This document shows, one piece after another, positions 1 to 8,737 of a DNA stretch of 64,000 bases; position 1 is the first letter of the stretch; each line of letters starts with the position of its first letter. Location of the stretch: the NCBI GenBank assembly GCA_016706225.1, contig JADJKB010000005.1, forward strand, positions 496,001-560,000. The letters run 5' to 3'. Both the position numbers and the translations under genes were made by a program. The stretch comes from Myxococcales bacterium (GTDB lineage Bacteria > Myxococcota_A > Polyangia > Polyangiales > Polyangiaceae). The notes below the pieces were generated by a model. That model was not told the DNA's origin, did no database searches, and saw only the letters and a list, made by a program, of their open reading frames with translations.

Positions 1-48
1 GACGTCGAGGCCGGCGACGTGCTCCTGTCACTGGAAGAAGTCGGCTGA
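1..48 (+). CDS. C-terminal end of a protein, possibly a biotinyl/lipoyl-type domain (partial)
   Basis: The first 48 bases read in frame 1 as fifteen residues (DVEAGDVLLSLEEVG) and a TGA stop; the gene begins outside the window. The pattern V-x-A-G-D-V-L-L-x-L-E is typical of the last beta hairpin of biotinyl/lipoyl carrier domains, such as the end of acyl-CoA carboxylase alpha chains, and also of HlyD-like adaptors. That assignment is inference from one short motif and the enzyme cannot be named. Confidence 0.4.
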   Translation, partial: DVEAGDVLLSLEEVG

Positions 49-428
49 GCGCTCCCGTAGTGTTCGAAAACCCAGCCCACGAAATCGCCGCCGATTTTGG
101 GGTAATGAGGCTCCCCCTGCAGCAGTCACTCGGCCCATCTACATGCGCTGGATGAGAGCTGTGGTGATGCAGCAGCAGCAGTACATGCGGGGCGTCCGGC
201 GGAAGTGCGCCTCGTCGACATCGACCTCGACTACGCGGGGTTCAAGTGGCAATGCCAGGACACGCCTGAATGGCCGAATTAAAGGGGGCAAGGCGCATGT
301 CCGGATCTCGCTGCCCGCACGAGGCGGCGCTGCGGCGCCGCACACTTTCGCAGCGTGCGCGTGCTCGGGGTCGGATGACGAGCGCCAGACTGTTGCATGG
401 CATTTCGAACGTAGCCCCCCAGCCGTGC
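49..428. other. Intergenic stretch with no supported gene
   Basis: About 380 bases between the partial gene and the minus-strand lipoprotein hold no convincing gene. A CAG/CTG-type triplet run lies near 170-181. On the minus strand at about 49-113 there is a short protein-like reading (HYPKIGGDFVGWVFEHYG) with no start and a stop just upstream. It may be a gene remnant, but I cannot identify it. Confidence 0.4.
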
Positions 429-929
429 TCATGGCGGCGTACACACTCCGAAGCCAGGGATGAGCTGGAAGCACTTGTAGCCTTCGGCGACCCGGCACTC
501 GGCGTCGGACGCGCACGGGGGAGTGCAGATCGTGAGCGTGGTGCTGATACGACCACCGGATTGTCCGATGGACGCGCAGCCCGCTATTTCGCCGCACTCT
601 TTGTCGCTCGACTGGGTGTCACAGGCCTTCGAGCAGAAGCCGTTTGGGAAGTTGATGGTGGGCACCGGGCCGCCGCCGATGGTGGTGTAACACTCAGCGC
701 CGGCGACCGCGCCGCAGTCCGCGTTCGAGCTGCACGGCTCACCGATCTCTCCGACCGCGCTCCCTCCTCCAGTGGCGCCGGAGCCCCCGCCGCCGTTGCC
801 TCCGCTACTTCCGCCGCCACCGGCTGCAGCGCCGCCAGTCGCTCCGGCCCCCCCCGCGCCACCGGAGCCGCTGCCCGCGCTGCAGCTTGCCAGAACCAAT
901 GGGAGAAACATCGCGACTCGGGCCCGCAT
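429..929 (-). CDS. Cys-rich secreted lipoprotein with Gly-rich linker
   Basis: The protein has 166 residues. The N-terminus (MRARVAMFLPLVLASC) is a signal peptide with a lipobox (LASC), so it should be lipidated and exported. A Gly/Ser/Ala-rich linker of about 45 residues follows, then a Cys-rich domain with about ten cysteines in patterns such as C-x5-C-x7-C. This is the usual architecture of Polyangia surface lipoproteins of unknown role. I chose the ATG at 929 over the one four codons upstream because it puts the Arg directly before the hydrophobic core. The gene is divergent from the DUF4139 gene, leaving under 40 bp for both promoters. Confidence 0.7.
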   Translation of the reverse strand: MRARVAMFLPLVLASCSAGSGSGGAGGAGATGGAAAGGGGSSGGNGGGGSGATGGGSAVGEIGEPCSSNADCGAVAGAECYTTIGGGPVPTINFPNGFCSKACDTQSSDKECGEIAGCASIGQSGGRISTTLTICTPPCASDAECRVAEGYKCFQLIPGFGVCTPP

Positions 930-966
930 GGGAACGAGCATAACTCAATGTTACCGTCGTCGGGTC

Positions 967-2961
967 ATGACCGAAGTCCTCCCCATCCGGCGTGTGGTCC
1001 TGTTCAAACACGGTGTCGGTTACTTCGAGCGGGAGGGTCAGGTCGACGGCGACGTCAGCATCGACCTTGCGTTCAAGGCCGCGGAGATGAACGACGTGCT
1101 GAAATCGCTGACGGTCCTCGACCTGGGCGACGGGCACGTGTCGAGCATCAGCTACGAGTCCACGCTGCCGACGGAGAAACGCCTGGAGGACGTCGCCATT
1201 CGCCTGCCGGACGGTAACAGCCTGAGCGGGCTCCTGGAGCAAGTGAAGGGCGCGCGGGTCGCAATCGTCGCCGGTAGCGACAAGGTCGAAGGCGTCGTCG
1301 CAGGCATCGAGACCCGCTGGCGCAAGGTGGGCGAGGACACGCTGCACGAACACCAGCTGGTGCTCCTCGTCGGTGGCCAGAGCCTGCGCGCATTCGAGCT
1401 CTCCGAGCTCAAGTCCCTCGATTTTCTCGACGAGAGCTTGCGCAAGGATCTCTCTCACCTGCTCGAGATCTTGATCGGCGCAAAAAAGAAGGACCTGAAG
1501 AAGCTGACGATCTTCGCCAAGGGCACTGGCTCGCGGCCGGTCCAGGCGAGCTACGTCGTCGAGACCCCGGTGTGGAAGACCTCGTACCGCGTGATGCTCG
1601 GCAAGCCCGAGACGCGCATCCAGGGCTGGGCGCTGGTCGACAACACGCAAGACGAAGACTGGGACGACGTCGCCCTGACGCTGGTCGCGGGCCTACCCAT
1701 CTCCTTCGTCCACGATCTGTACTCCCCGCGTAGCCGTCGCCGGCCAGTGGTGGAGGTCGAAGAAGAAGAGGCCTACGCACCGCCGATGTTGGAGCAGGCG
1801 GCGTACGGCGGCATGGACGAAGAGGCCCACACCTTCGTTGGCGGCGCTCCGCCGCCGCCCATGGCCAGGCCCGCCCCGTCGATGGCGCCGCCGCCGGCCC
1901 CGGGTCGCATGGCGCCCCCCCGGAGCCCTCAGCAGATTTCGGCGGCCCGCAGCCGCAGCGCACCCGTGCAGACCCGCACCGTGCAGGTCGGGGATCTCTT
2001 TCAGTACGTGCTCGACCGACCGGTGACCGTGAAGCGCAACCAGTCAGCGCTGGTCCCCATCCTCTCGGCGGCCCTCACGGGTAAACGTGTCGCGATCTAC
2101 AATCAGAGTGTGCGGGACAAGAACCCGCTGTCCGCGGTCTGGCTCGAGAACACGACGGGGCTGACCCTCGAAGGCGGACCCGTCACGGTGCTCGAGGACG
2201 AGGCGTATGTCGGTGAGTCCATGCTGGAGACGCTGAAGCCCGGCGAGAAGCGCCTGGTCCCGTACTCGGTCGAGCTCGGCGCGGTGGTCAGCATCGACCA
2301 CAAGAGCGACGTGCGGGACGTGCACGCGGTGCGGATCGTCAACGGGGTCTTTCACCTCTTGAGGTACAAGATCGCGCGGACCATCTATCGTGTCACCAAC
2401 AAGACCGACGCGCCGCTCGATCTGTTTCTCGAGCACCGCTTCGAGCAAGGCTGGGAGCTGGTCGAGACCCCGAAGCCGTTCGAGACCACCGAGAACTACC
2501 AGCGCTTCCGCTTCGACGTGCGGGCCAAGGCCGAGACCGAGTTCGTCGTCACCGAGCGCGGGGATCAGTGGGAGAGCATCTATCTGAACCAGACCACCCG
2601 CGAACACCTGAAGGTCTGGACCGCGAGCCGTTACCTCGACCAGGCGGCGCACGACGCGCTGGCCCAGATCGTCTCCGTGAACGAGCGCGTGGCCGAGTCC
2701 GCGCGGCGGCAAGCGGAGCTGCAACGGCTGATCGCCGAGGTCGGCGAGAAACAGGCGCGCGTACGGGAGAATTTGGCCGCGTTGCGCGACTCCCGGGACG
2801 AACAGCGCCTGCGCGAGCGCTACGTAGCCGACCTCACTCGCGACGAAGACGAGCTCGTGCGCTTGAACACCGAGCTCGCGGCGGCGCGCCAGGCGAAGGT
2901 CAACCTCGAGGCGGAGCTCCGGCAGCGCACGCAAAACCTGAGCTTCGACGCCAAGCTCTGA
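967..2961 (+). CDS. DUF4139 domain-containing protein, cytoplasmic-type
   Basis: The protein has 664 residues and no signal peptide. It opens with a beta-rich region (VVLFKHGVGYFEREGQV) typical of the N-terminal domain found with DUF4139. A Pro/Ala/Met-rich linker spans roughly residues 270-340, and the DUF4139 beta domain follows from about residue 345. The last 110 residues are a charged, probably coiled-coil helix region. DUF4139 proteins (mucoidy-inhibitor MuiA relatives) have no settled function. The window holds a second, secreted member at 18587-20551. The ATG at 967 is preferred over the in-frame ATG at 928 because it starts directly before the conserved N-terminal strands. Confidence 0.85.
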   Translation: MTEVLPIRRVVLFKHGVGYFEREGQVDGDVSIDLAFKAAEMNDVLKSLTVLDLGDGHVSSISYESTLPTEKRLEDVAIRLPDGNSLSGLLEQVKGARVAIVAGSDKVEGVVAGIETRWRKVGEDTLHEHQLVLLVGGQSLRAFELSELKSLDFLDESLRKDLSHLLEILIGAKKKDLKKLTIFAKGTGSRPVQASYVVETPVWKTSYRVMLGKPETRIQGWALVDNTQDEDWDDVALTLVAGLPISFVHDLYSPRSRRRPVVEVEEEEAYAPPMLEQAAYGGMDEEAHTFVGGAPPPPMARPAPSMAPPPAPGRMAPPRSPQQISAARSRSAPVQTRTVQVGDLFQYVLDRPVTVKRNQSALVPILSAALTGKRVAIYNQSVRDKNPLSAVWLENTTGLTLEGGPVTVLEDEAYVGESMLETLKPGEKRLVPYSVELGAVVSIDHKSDVRDVHAVRIVNGVFHLLRYKIARTIYRVTNKTDAPLDLFLEHRFEQGWELVETPKPFETTENYQRFRFDVRAKAETEFVVTERGDQWESIYLNQTTREHLKVWTASRYLDQAAHDALAQIVSVNERVAESARRQAELQRLIAEVGEKQARVRENLAALRDSRDEQRLRERYVADLTRDEDELVRLNTELAAARQAKVNLEAELRQRTQNLSFDAKL

Positions 2962-3001
2962 AGAGCGGGCGGCCGCGAGGCACAGGGCGCTCGCTCGGCG
3001 C

Positions 3002-4297
3002 TCACGGCAAGGGGATTTCGAAGCTGTCCCGCTCTGCGCCCTTCACGTCGATGGTGCGGCCCTTGAGCGACGTGGCGCCGACCTCGAGCAGCGTCATCTG
3101 ATAGAACGAGCCGCTGCTCTTGCGGAGCGCACAGGTCGGGCGGTCGATGTTCTTGTCCACGTCCTCGAGCGCTCCACCGCCGCCCCCCACCGTGAGGTAG
3201 GTCGTGACCTTGGTTGCATCCGCCGTGGTTGGCACCTCGAAGCGCTCGTACCCGTGCATGTGCCCCTGGATCACCAGCTTGACTCCGTACTTCTCGAAAG
3301 CCGGCGTGAGGGCAAGCCGGCTGCTCTCGTCCTGACTTTTGTCACCACAGGTCAGCATGGGGCGGTGGAACGTCAGGATGCTCGCGCGATAGCCAGGCTT
3401 CTTGGAAGCGCCGGCGAGCTCTTGCTCGAACCATGCGAACTCTGCCGAGCCAGGATTGAAGTCGGTCTCGGTGTTGAGGAAGAAGAACCAGATCCCGCCC
3501 GATTCACCACGGAAGTGCCCATCCGCGCCGGCGAACCCGGCTTGGTCCCAGAAGCGCTGGTAGTAGAGGGTGTACTCGTCGGGCTGTTCGTATTCGTGAT
3601 TGCCCACGGCAGGCAGAAACGCGCCCTGGGCGAGCATCGGCGACATCAAGCCGAACCAGTGCTGCCAGGTCTCGAGCCCCGAGGCGTAGTACTGAATGTC
3701 TCCCGCGTGCAGCGTGAGGTCGTAGCCCTCTTTGCCCATCAGCCCGAGCAGCGTGACCGTGTTTTCGCCGAGTCCGGGGTTCGTGTCGCCGGTCGCGAGG
3801 ATCTTGAAGCTCGCGCCGCTCGGTCGTGCCGTGCAGAAGCGCCCCTTCCGTTCGGCATCTTGCCCGAGCGCGTAGGCGTAACACTCGCCGACCTCGAGCC
3901 CGGTCAACGCCGCGTCGTGCATGAAATAGGTGCCGGCCAGATCTTGAGGTTGTTTGGGCGCGAGGGCCGCGAGGTACGTCACGGGGATGTCCACCGCCTT
4001 CGCTGTTGCATCGAGCTTCTGATCGAGCGCGCCGCCTTCGGCCCCAAACGCTAGCTCCGGCGAGGTGCCGGGCCGACACGCTTCCCAGCGTACGAGCGCG
4101 CTCGTGCCATCGACGTGCATCACCCAGGGCCCCTTGCTCACGCCGCTCGCCGGGCACCACTCGATGCCGGCCTCGACCTCGACGTCACTGCCCGCATCGC
4201 CAGTCGGCTCGTTCGAGGTCGCCTCGTCCTCCCCGCAAGCCCATGCCGAGACGAGCGTGAGCACAGCGGTCCCGGCGACGACCCAAATCAGGCGCAT
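3002..4297 (-). CDS. Metallophosphoesterase lipoprotein, purple acid phosphatase-like
   Basis: The protein has 431 residues. MRLIWVVAG begins a signal peptide ending in a lipobox (SAWAC). A fibronectin-like N-terminal part (VMHVDGTSALVRWEAC) is followed by the calcineurin-type catalytic domain with its usual metal motifs in order: GDTNPG, HAGDIQY, VGNHEYE, a histidine in TFHRPM, and QGHMHGYER. This order is that of purple acid phosphatase/alkaline phosphatase D-like enzymes, which hydrolyse phosphomonoesters using a di-metal centre. It probably acts at the cell surface or in the periplasm. The start at 4297 was chosen because it begins directly at the signal peptide. It is convergent with the DUF4139 gene. 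Confidence 0.88.
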   Translation of the reverse strand: MRLIWVVAGTAVLTLVSAWACGEDEATSNEPTGDAGSDVEVEAGIEWCPASGVSKGPWVMHVDGTSALVRWEACRPGTSPELAFGAEGGALDQKLDATAKAVDIPVTYLAALAPKQPQDLAGTYFMHDAALTGLEVGECYAYALGQDAERKGRFCTARPSGASFKILATGDTNPGLGENTVTLLGLMGKEGYDLTLHAGDIQYYASGLETWQHWFGLMSPMLAQGAFLPAVGNHEYEQPDEYTLYYQRFWDQAGFAGADGHFRGESGGIWFFFLNTETDFNPGSAEFAWFEQELAGASKKPGYRASILTFHRPMLTCGDKSQDESSRLALTPAFEKYGVKLVIQGHMHGYERFEVPTTADATKVTTYLTVGGGGGALEDVDKNIDRPTCALRKSSGSFYQMTLLEVGATSLKGRTIDVKGAERDSFEIPLP

Positions 4298-4392
4298 GTC
4301 CGCCACGATAGCGTGAGACGCGCCATGAGGCTGCCAGCGTCGTCGATTTGAGAGGGACAACGCGGGAGGCTCGGGGCTAGCGTGGCCCTCGC

Positions 4393-5340
4393 ATGTGCGC
4401 TCGAACCCTGCTCGGTATCGCCCTTTTCATGCTCTCTTCGCTCGGCCTCGGCTGTGGTGGCGCCCCACCACCGGCAGGCGCAAGCACCGTCCCGAGCGGA
4501 GCGACCAGAGAGCCGTCCACGCCCCCCACGCCCGGCTCCGAGCCGGTGGCCGAGGACGGCAAGACCGCGTTTCGCTTCACCCTGCCAAGACCCGGAGACC
4601 AGCGCGTCGACCGGGAGAGTTTCACGCTCGCCCTCGACATCGTGCTCACGGACAAGGGCAAGACCGTCGCCACCGAGAAGAACGGCGAAGGCAAACGCAT
4701 GCTGCGCCACACGACGGTGCTCGCCAGCGACGGCAAGGCGGTCACCAAGAAGAAGGTTCGCTACGAGGAGATGATCAAGGTCGCCAAGAAGGGCGAGCGC
4801 GAGCAGCGCACGCCGAGCCCGCTCACGGGCAAGACCTACGTCATCAACCTTCAGCAAGGGAAGGTCGTGATCACGGGTGCCGGGGGCGAGCCCGTGAGTG
4901 ATGTGGAGATCGAGGCGGTCCTCGACGACAACAAAGAGTTCGGAAAACCACCGCAGTTCGCGGCGTTCGTCCCGAAACACCCCCTCGCCCCGGGTGAGAC
5001 GTTCTCACCCCCGGCGGAGGTGCTCGCCGACATGTTCGGCAGCGGCGGCGGCGAGGGAAAACGTTACAGCGACGTGCTCTTCACCTTCAAAGGCACCGAG
5101 GAACGAGCCGGCAAGCGCCTGGGCAAGTTCGAGCTGGCGATGACCGTCACCGAAGCCAGCAAGGGCGCCACCACCACCATGCACACGCGCGGCACGGTTC
5201 TGTTGATGATCGACACGGGCTGGCCCGTCGAGCTCTCGTTGCAGGGAAAGGTCGAGCTCAGCGCTCCCGGGGACAAACCCTCTCAGAAGGTCACCGGCAG
5301 CGGCGAGCTCGAGATGAAACTGGCAGCCGAGTACCGCTGA
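4393..5340 (+). CDS. Hypothetical lipoprotein
   Basis: The protein has 315 residues with a signal peptide and lipobox (LGLGC followed by GG), then a Pro/Ala/Thr-rich spacer of about 40 residues. The rest is Lys/Glu-rich with alternating beta-type stretches and no transmembrane segment. I do not recognise a family, so no function is assigned. It ends ten bases from the convergent YceI gene. Confidence 0.75.
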   Translation: MCARTLLGIALFMLSSLGLGCGGAPPPAGASTVPSGATREPSTPPTPGSEPVAEDGKTAFRFTLPRPGDQRVDRESFTLALDIVLTDKGKTVATEKNGEGKRMLRHTTVLASDGKAVTKKKVRYEEMIKVAKKGEREQRTPSPLTGKTYVINLQQGKVVITGAGGEPVSDVEIEAVLDDNKEFGKPPQFAAFVPKHPLAPGETFSPPAEVLADMFGSGGGEGKRYSDVLFTFKGTEERAGKRLGKFELAMTVTEASKGATTTMHTRGTVLLMIDTGWPVELSLQGKVELSAPGDKPSQKVTGSGELEMKLAAEYR

Positions 5341-5350
5341 ACCGAGCTCC

Positions 5351-5998
5351 TCAGCTCGACTTGGTGGCCGCGCGGATCGTCAGCTTGATCAGCACGTCAT
5401 CGCGGATCAGGTCATCGACCTTGCCGGGGTAGTTCAGGCCGAAGTCCTTGCGATTGATCGAGAACTCGCTGTCGACGGAGACGTTGCTCCCCTCGACCTT
5501 GATCGTCGCCGGGAAGCTGATGCTCTTCTTCACGCCGCGCAGCTCCAAGTTGCCGGTGACCGTGTGCGTCGCGCCCTTCTCGCCTCCCGCCTTGATGTTC
5601 GTCGACTCGAAGCGGGCCTTGGGGAACTTCTCCACGTCGAAGAAGTCCGAGCCCTTGAGGTGGCCGGTGAGCTTGGCGGTGTCGGTCGTTATCGACGCGG
5701 CGTCGATGTCGACGTTCACCTGACTCTTGGTCACGTCCGCGGATACGAGCTTCACCGAGCCGGTGAAGGTTCCGAACGAGCCGTCGTGTTTTCCGGTGAC
5801 CTTGGCTCCCACGAACTCGACCTTCGAATCCGAATTGCTGAAGGTGAGGGTCTGGGTGTCCGCGGCCGCCGCAGGGGTTGCAGGCGCCGCCGGCGCGCTG
5901 ACCTCCGCCTTGGCTTTGTCCTTGGTTGGGTCCTCACATCCGGTGGCGGCCAAGCTGAGAGCCAAGATGAGTCCGAGGTTGATGCGGGTGGATAACAT
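5351..5998 (-). CDS. YceI-family lipoprotein
   Basis: The protein has 215 residues with a signal peptide and lipobox (SLAATGC followed by ED). Residues from about 45 on match the YceI lipocalin-like beta barrel: SKVEFVGAKVTGKHDGSFG near the start, the FFDVEKFPKARFES block in the middle, and the FSINRKDFGLNYPG block near the end. YceI proteins bind polyisoprenoid or amphiphilic lipids in the periplasm; here the protein is membrane-anchored. A ribosome site (AGGAGA) sits about ten bases before the ATG. It is divergent from a LysR regulator that probably controls it. Confidence 0.92.
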   Translation of the reverse strand: MLSTRINLGLILALSLAATGCEDPTKDKAKAEVSAPAAPATPAAAADTQTLTFSNSDSKVEFVGAKVTGKHDGSFGTFTGSVKLVSADVTKSQVNVDIDAASITTDTAKLTGHLKGSDFFDVEKFPKARFESTNIKAGGEKGATHTVTGNLELRGVKKSISFPATIKVEGSNVSVDSEFSINRKDFGLNYPGKVDDLIRDDVLIKLTIRAATKSS

Positions 5999-6083
5999 GT
6001 CTTTTCAGTCTCCTTGCTGGCTGAGCGCGCTGAACTTGGGTCTGCGGCCCGAGCGCGGAAACCCCGTAGCCGCGGAAGTCACT

Positions 6084-6118
6084 GTTGCAATTTCGCAACG
6101 ATTGGTAATTATCGTTGC
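6084..6118. promoter_or_regulatory. Candidate LysR operator in the yceI-lysR divergent promoter
   Basis: Three GTTGC half-sites alternate in orientation: GTTGC at 6084-6088, GCAAC at 6095-6099 and GTTGC at 6114-6118. They form two overlapping perfect inverted repeats, GTTGC-N6-GCAAC and GCAACGAT-N8-ATCGTTGC (6095-6102 with 6111-6118). LysR-type regulators bind interrupted dyads next to their own divergent promoters, which fits this position two bases before the LysR start codon. Confidence 0.7.
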
Positions 6119-6119
6119 A

Positions 6120-7064
6120 ATGGCCGCGATCCGTCGCTCCGCTCGGGCTCCTGCGCTGGACGAGTTGAGGGCTTTTGCCCGGGTTGCCGAGCTCGGCGCC
6201 TTTGCCAAGGCGGCGCGCGAGCTGGGAGTTCCGACCTCGACGCTGAGCCGCGCGGTGACACGACTGGAGTCGTCGATGGGGGTCCGGCTCCTGCACCGCA
6301 CGACGCGCACGCTTCGGGTCACCGAGCAGGGGGCGGACCTGTTGCAGCGCATCACCCCGGCGCTGGTGACGTTACGGGACGCCGTGCGGGAAGTCGAAGC
6401 GAGTGAACACGCGCCACGCGGCCGTTTGCGCGTGACGACACCCACGGACATCGGGATCAGCTTTCTCGCGGAGCTGATCGGGGACTTCAGCCAGCGTTAT
6501 CCCGAGGTGTCGGTCGATCTATCACTCACCCAGCGTGTCGTCGACCTGGTCGCGGAAGGATTTGATCTCGCGATTCGTGCCGGGGAGCTCCGAGACTCCT
6601 CGCTCGTCGTGCGGCGACTCGGTGGGACGGACGCCCAGCTGTTTGCGGCGCCGGGTTATCTCGAGCGGCGCGGTGCCCCGCGCGCCCTGGGTGACCTCAA
6701 CGAGCATGACCTGGTGTTGTTCCGTCCGGTGCACGGGCGCACGCGCTGGGTTCTGGGCAGCGGTGCGCGCGAGCTGACCCTCGACGTTCGGGGGCGGATC
6801 GGTTGTGACGACTTCAGCTTCGTGCGGGCGGCCGTCGTCGCCGGCGCGGGCATTGGACTCGTGCCCCGATTGATCTGCGCACGCGATGAGGCTGACGGGC
6901 GCCTGGTGCGAGTCCTGCCGCGGTTCACCGGGCGCCTGGGCTCCCTGCACCTGGTCTACCCCTCGGCGCGACACATTCCGGCCAAGGTCGCGGTCTTTCG
7001 GGACTTCCTCCTGGAGCGGTTATCCCAAGATACGACACCGCAGACGGGCAGCCGGCGGCGCTGA
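6120..7064 (+). CDS. LysR-family transcriptional regulator
   Basis: The protein has 314 residues, the standard LysR length. The N-terminal winged helix-turn-helix (about residues 12-70) reads LDELRAFARVAELGAFAKAA followed by an STLSRAVTRLE recognition helix. The C-terminal two-lobed effector domain begins at about residue 100 (GRLRVTTPTDIGISFLAEL). It lies in the branch that includes DsdC/PecT/YafC-like regulators, judged only by general look. The ATG at 6120 abuts the operator, so there is no room for a normal leader; translation may be leaderless or the binding site may overlap the ribosome site, which fits autorepression. The divergent YceI gene is the likely target. Confidence 0.9.
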   Translation: MAAIRRSARAPALDELRAFARVAELGAFAKAARELGVPTSTLSRAVTRLESSMGVRLLHRTTRTLRVTEQGADLLQRITPALVTLRDAVREVEASEHAPRGRLRVTTPTDIGISFLAELIGDFSQRYPEVSVDLSLTQRVVDLVAEGFDLAIRAGELRDSSLVVRRLGGTDAQLFAAPGYLERRGAPRALGDLNEHDLVLFRPVHGRTRWVLGSGARELTLDVRGRIGCDDFSFVRAAVVAGAGIGLVPRLICARDEADGRLVRVLPRFTGRLGSLHLVYPSARHIPAKVAVFRDFLLERLSQDTTPQTGSRRR

Positions 7065-7143
7065 GCTCGAGCCCCGACTCCCGATTTGCAGCCGCGTGGA
7101 GCCGCCATTCTACCGGCGAAGCGTTCGGGCTACCCTCTCGCGG

Positions 7144-8730
7144 ATGAGCAGTCCGGCCTGGGATTTCGTCGTCATCGGCTCGGGTTTCGGCGGCAGTGTG
7201 TCGGCGCTGCGGCTGGCGGAGAAGGGCTACCGCGTGCTCGTGCTCGAGAAGGGCAAACGCTTCGCGAAGACCGACTTTGCCAAGAACAACTGGGAGCTCG
7301 GGCGTTGGCTCTGGGATCCCAAGCGAGGCCTCGCCGGGATCTTCCAGATGACGTTCCTGCGACACGTCACGATCTTGCACGGCGTCGGTGTGGGCGGCGG
7401 CTCGCTCGTGTATGCCAACACTCTCCCCACTCCGCCTCCACCGTTCTTCGCTGCGCCGTCCTGGGCGCAGCTGGCGGACTGGAAGCGGGAGCTCGAGCCG
7501 CACTACGCGACGGCGCGTCGGATGCTCGGGTCGACGGAGAATCCAAAAGAGACGCCGGGCGACCGAGTGCTCGGCGAGATCGCACGAGAGCTTGGGCGCC
7601 CCGAGCACTTTCATCGCACCGAGGTCGCCGTGTTCTTCGGAGAGCCCGGTCGTGAGGTGCCGGACCCATACTTCGACGGAGAAGGCCCCGCTCGCACTGG
7701 CTGCACCTTCTGCGGAGCCTGCATGACGGGCTGTCGCGTCGGGGCGAAGAACACCCTGGACCGCAACTACCTGTACCTCGCGGAGGCCAAGGGGGCGAGC
7801 GTGCGCCCCGAGACCGAGGTCACGCGGGTCCGGCCGCGTGCCGAGGGCGGCTATGTGGTCGAGACCCGGGGCAGCTTCGACGGCGGTGACGTCGGGAGCT
7901 TCGAGACCGCGAACGTGGTCTTCGCCGGCGGTGTGATGGGTACCATTCCGCTCCTCCTGGCGCTTCGCGACGATCCCCAAGGGCTGCCGCGCCTCTCCCC
8001 GCGGGTGGGGGACTTCGTTCGCACCAACAACGAGGCGCTGATCGCGGTGTTGTCCCCGGGATCGGACGACGACTTCAGCGCGGGTGTCGCCATCACCTCG
8101 ATCCTGCACACCGACGAACACAGTCACATCGAGCCCGTTCGTTACGGAAAGGGCTCCTCGTTCTTTCGCATGCTGACGCTCCCGCACGCGTCGGCGAAGA
8201 GCCCAATCCGTCGGCTGCTGGGCGCGGCCCGGGAAATGGTGGCCGAGCCTGGGCGCTGGCTTGCCGCTTACACGACGCGGCGCATGTCCGAGGTCACGCA
8301 GATCCTGCTCTACATGAAGACCCTCGAGGGCAGCCTGCGCTTCCGGCTCGGCCGCAGCGCATTCACGGGTTTTCGGCGCGGTTTGGTCAGTGAGCTGGCG
8401 CCCGGCACCACGGCTCCGACGGCGTTCATCCCCGAAGCCACGGAGCTCGCCCGCCGGTTTGCCCAGAAGACTGGCGGTGTGCTGTCGACGATGGCCACCG
8501 AGACTCTGCTCGGCATCCCGACGACCGCTCACATCCTGGGCGGCGCGTGCATGGGCCGCGACGCCGAGGAAGGTGTCATCGATCACCAACACCGAGTCTT
8601 CGGATATCCGGGGCTCTACGTGGTCGACGGCAGCGCCATCAGCGCCAACCCCGGCGTGAATCCGTCCCTCACCATCACGGCGCTGGCAGAACGCGCGATG
8701 AGCTTCATCCCGGCGAGGGCCGCTGGTTGA
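7144..8730 (+). CDS. GMC-family FAD-dependent oxidoreductase
   Basis: The protein has 528 residues. It begins with the FAD-binding Rossmann motif (FVVIGSGFGGSVSALRLAEK, about residues 7-26). A second glycine-rich block (HGVGVGGGSLVYANTL) follows, then a four-cysteine cluster (CTFCGACMTGC), and the GMC C-terminal domain (HILGGACMG, then NPGVNPSLTITALAE). This is the cholesterol-oxidase/choline-dehydrogenase-like fold, oxidising an alcohol to an aldehyde or ketone. The substrate is unknown. The CxxCxxCxxxC cluster recalls an iron-sulphur site and is worth noting. The ATG at 7144 starts just before the nucleotide motif. It ends eight bases before the kinase gene, so the two are probably cotranscribed. 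Confidence 0.9.
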   Translation: MSSPAWDFVVIGSGFGGSVSALRLAEKGYRVLVLEKGKRFAKTDFAKNNWELGRWLWDPKRGLAGIFQMTFLRHVTILHGVGVGGGSLVYANTLPTPPPPFFAAPSWAQLADWKRELEPHYATARRMLGSTENPKETPGDRVLGEIARELGRPEHFHRTEVAVFFGEPGREVPDPYFDGEGPARTGCTFCGACMTGCRVGAKNTLDRNYLYLAEAKGASVRPETEVTRVRPRAEGGYVVETRGSFDGGDVGSFETANVVFAGGVMGTIPLLLALRDDPQGLPRLSPRVGDFVRTNNEALIAVLSPGSDDDFSAGVAITSILHTDEHSHIEPVRYGKGSSFFRMLTLPHASAKSPIRRLLGAAREMVAEPGRWLAAYTTRRMSEVTQILLYMKTLEGSLRFRLGRSAFTGFRRGLVSELAPGTTAPTAFIPEATELARRFAQKTGGVLSTMATETLLGIPTTAHILGGACMGRDAEEGVIDHQHRVFGYPGLYVVDGSAISANPGVNPSLTITALAERAMSFIPARAAG

Positions 8731-8737
8731 TACGACG

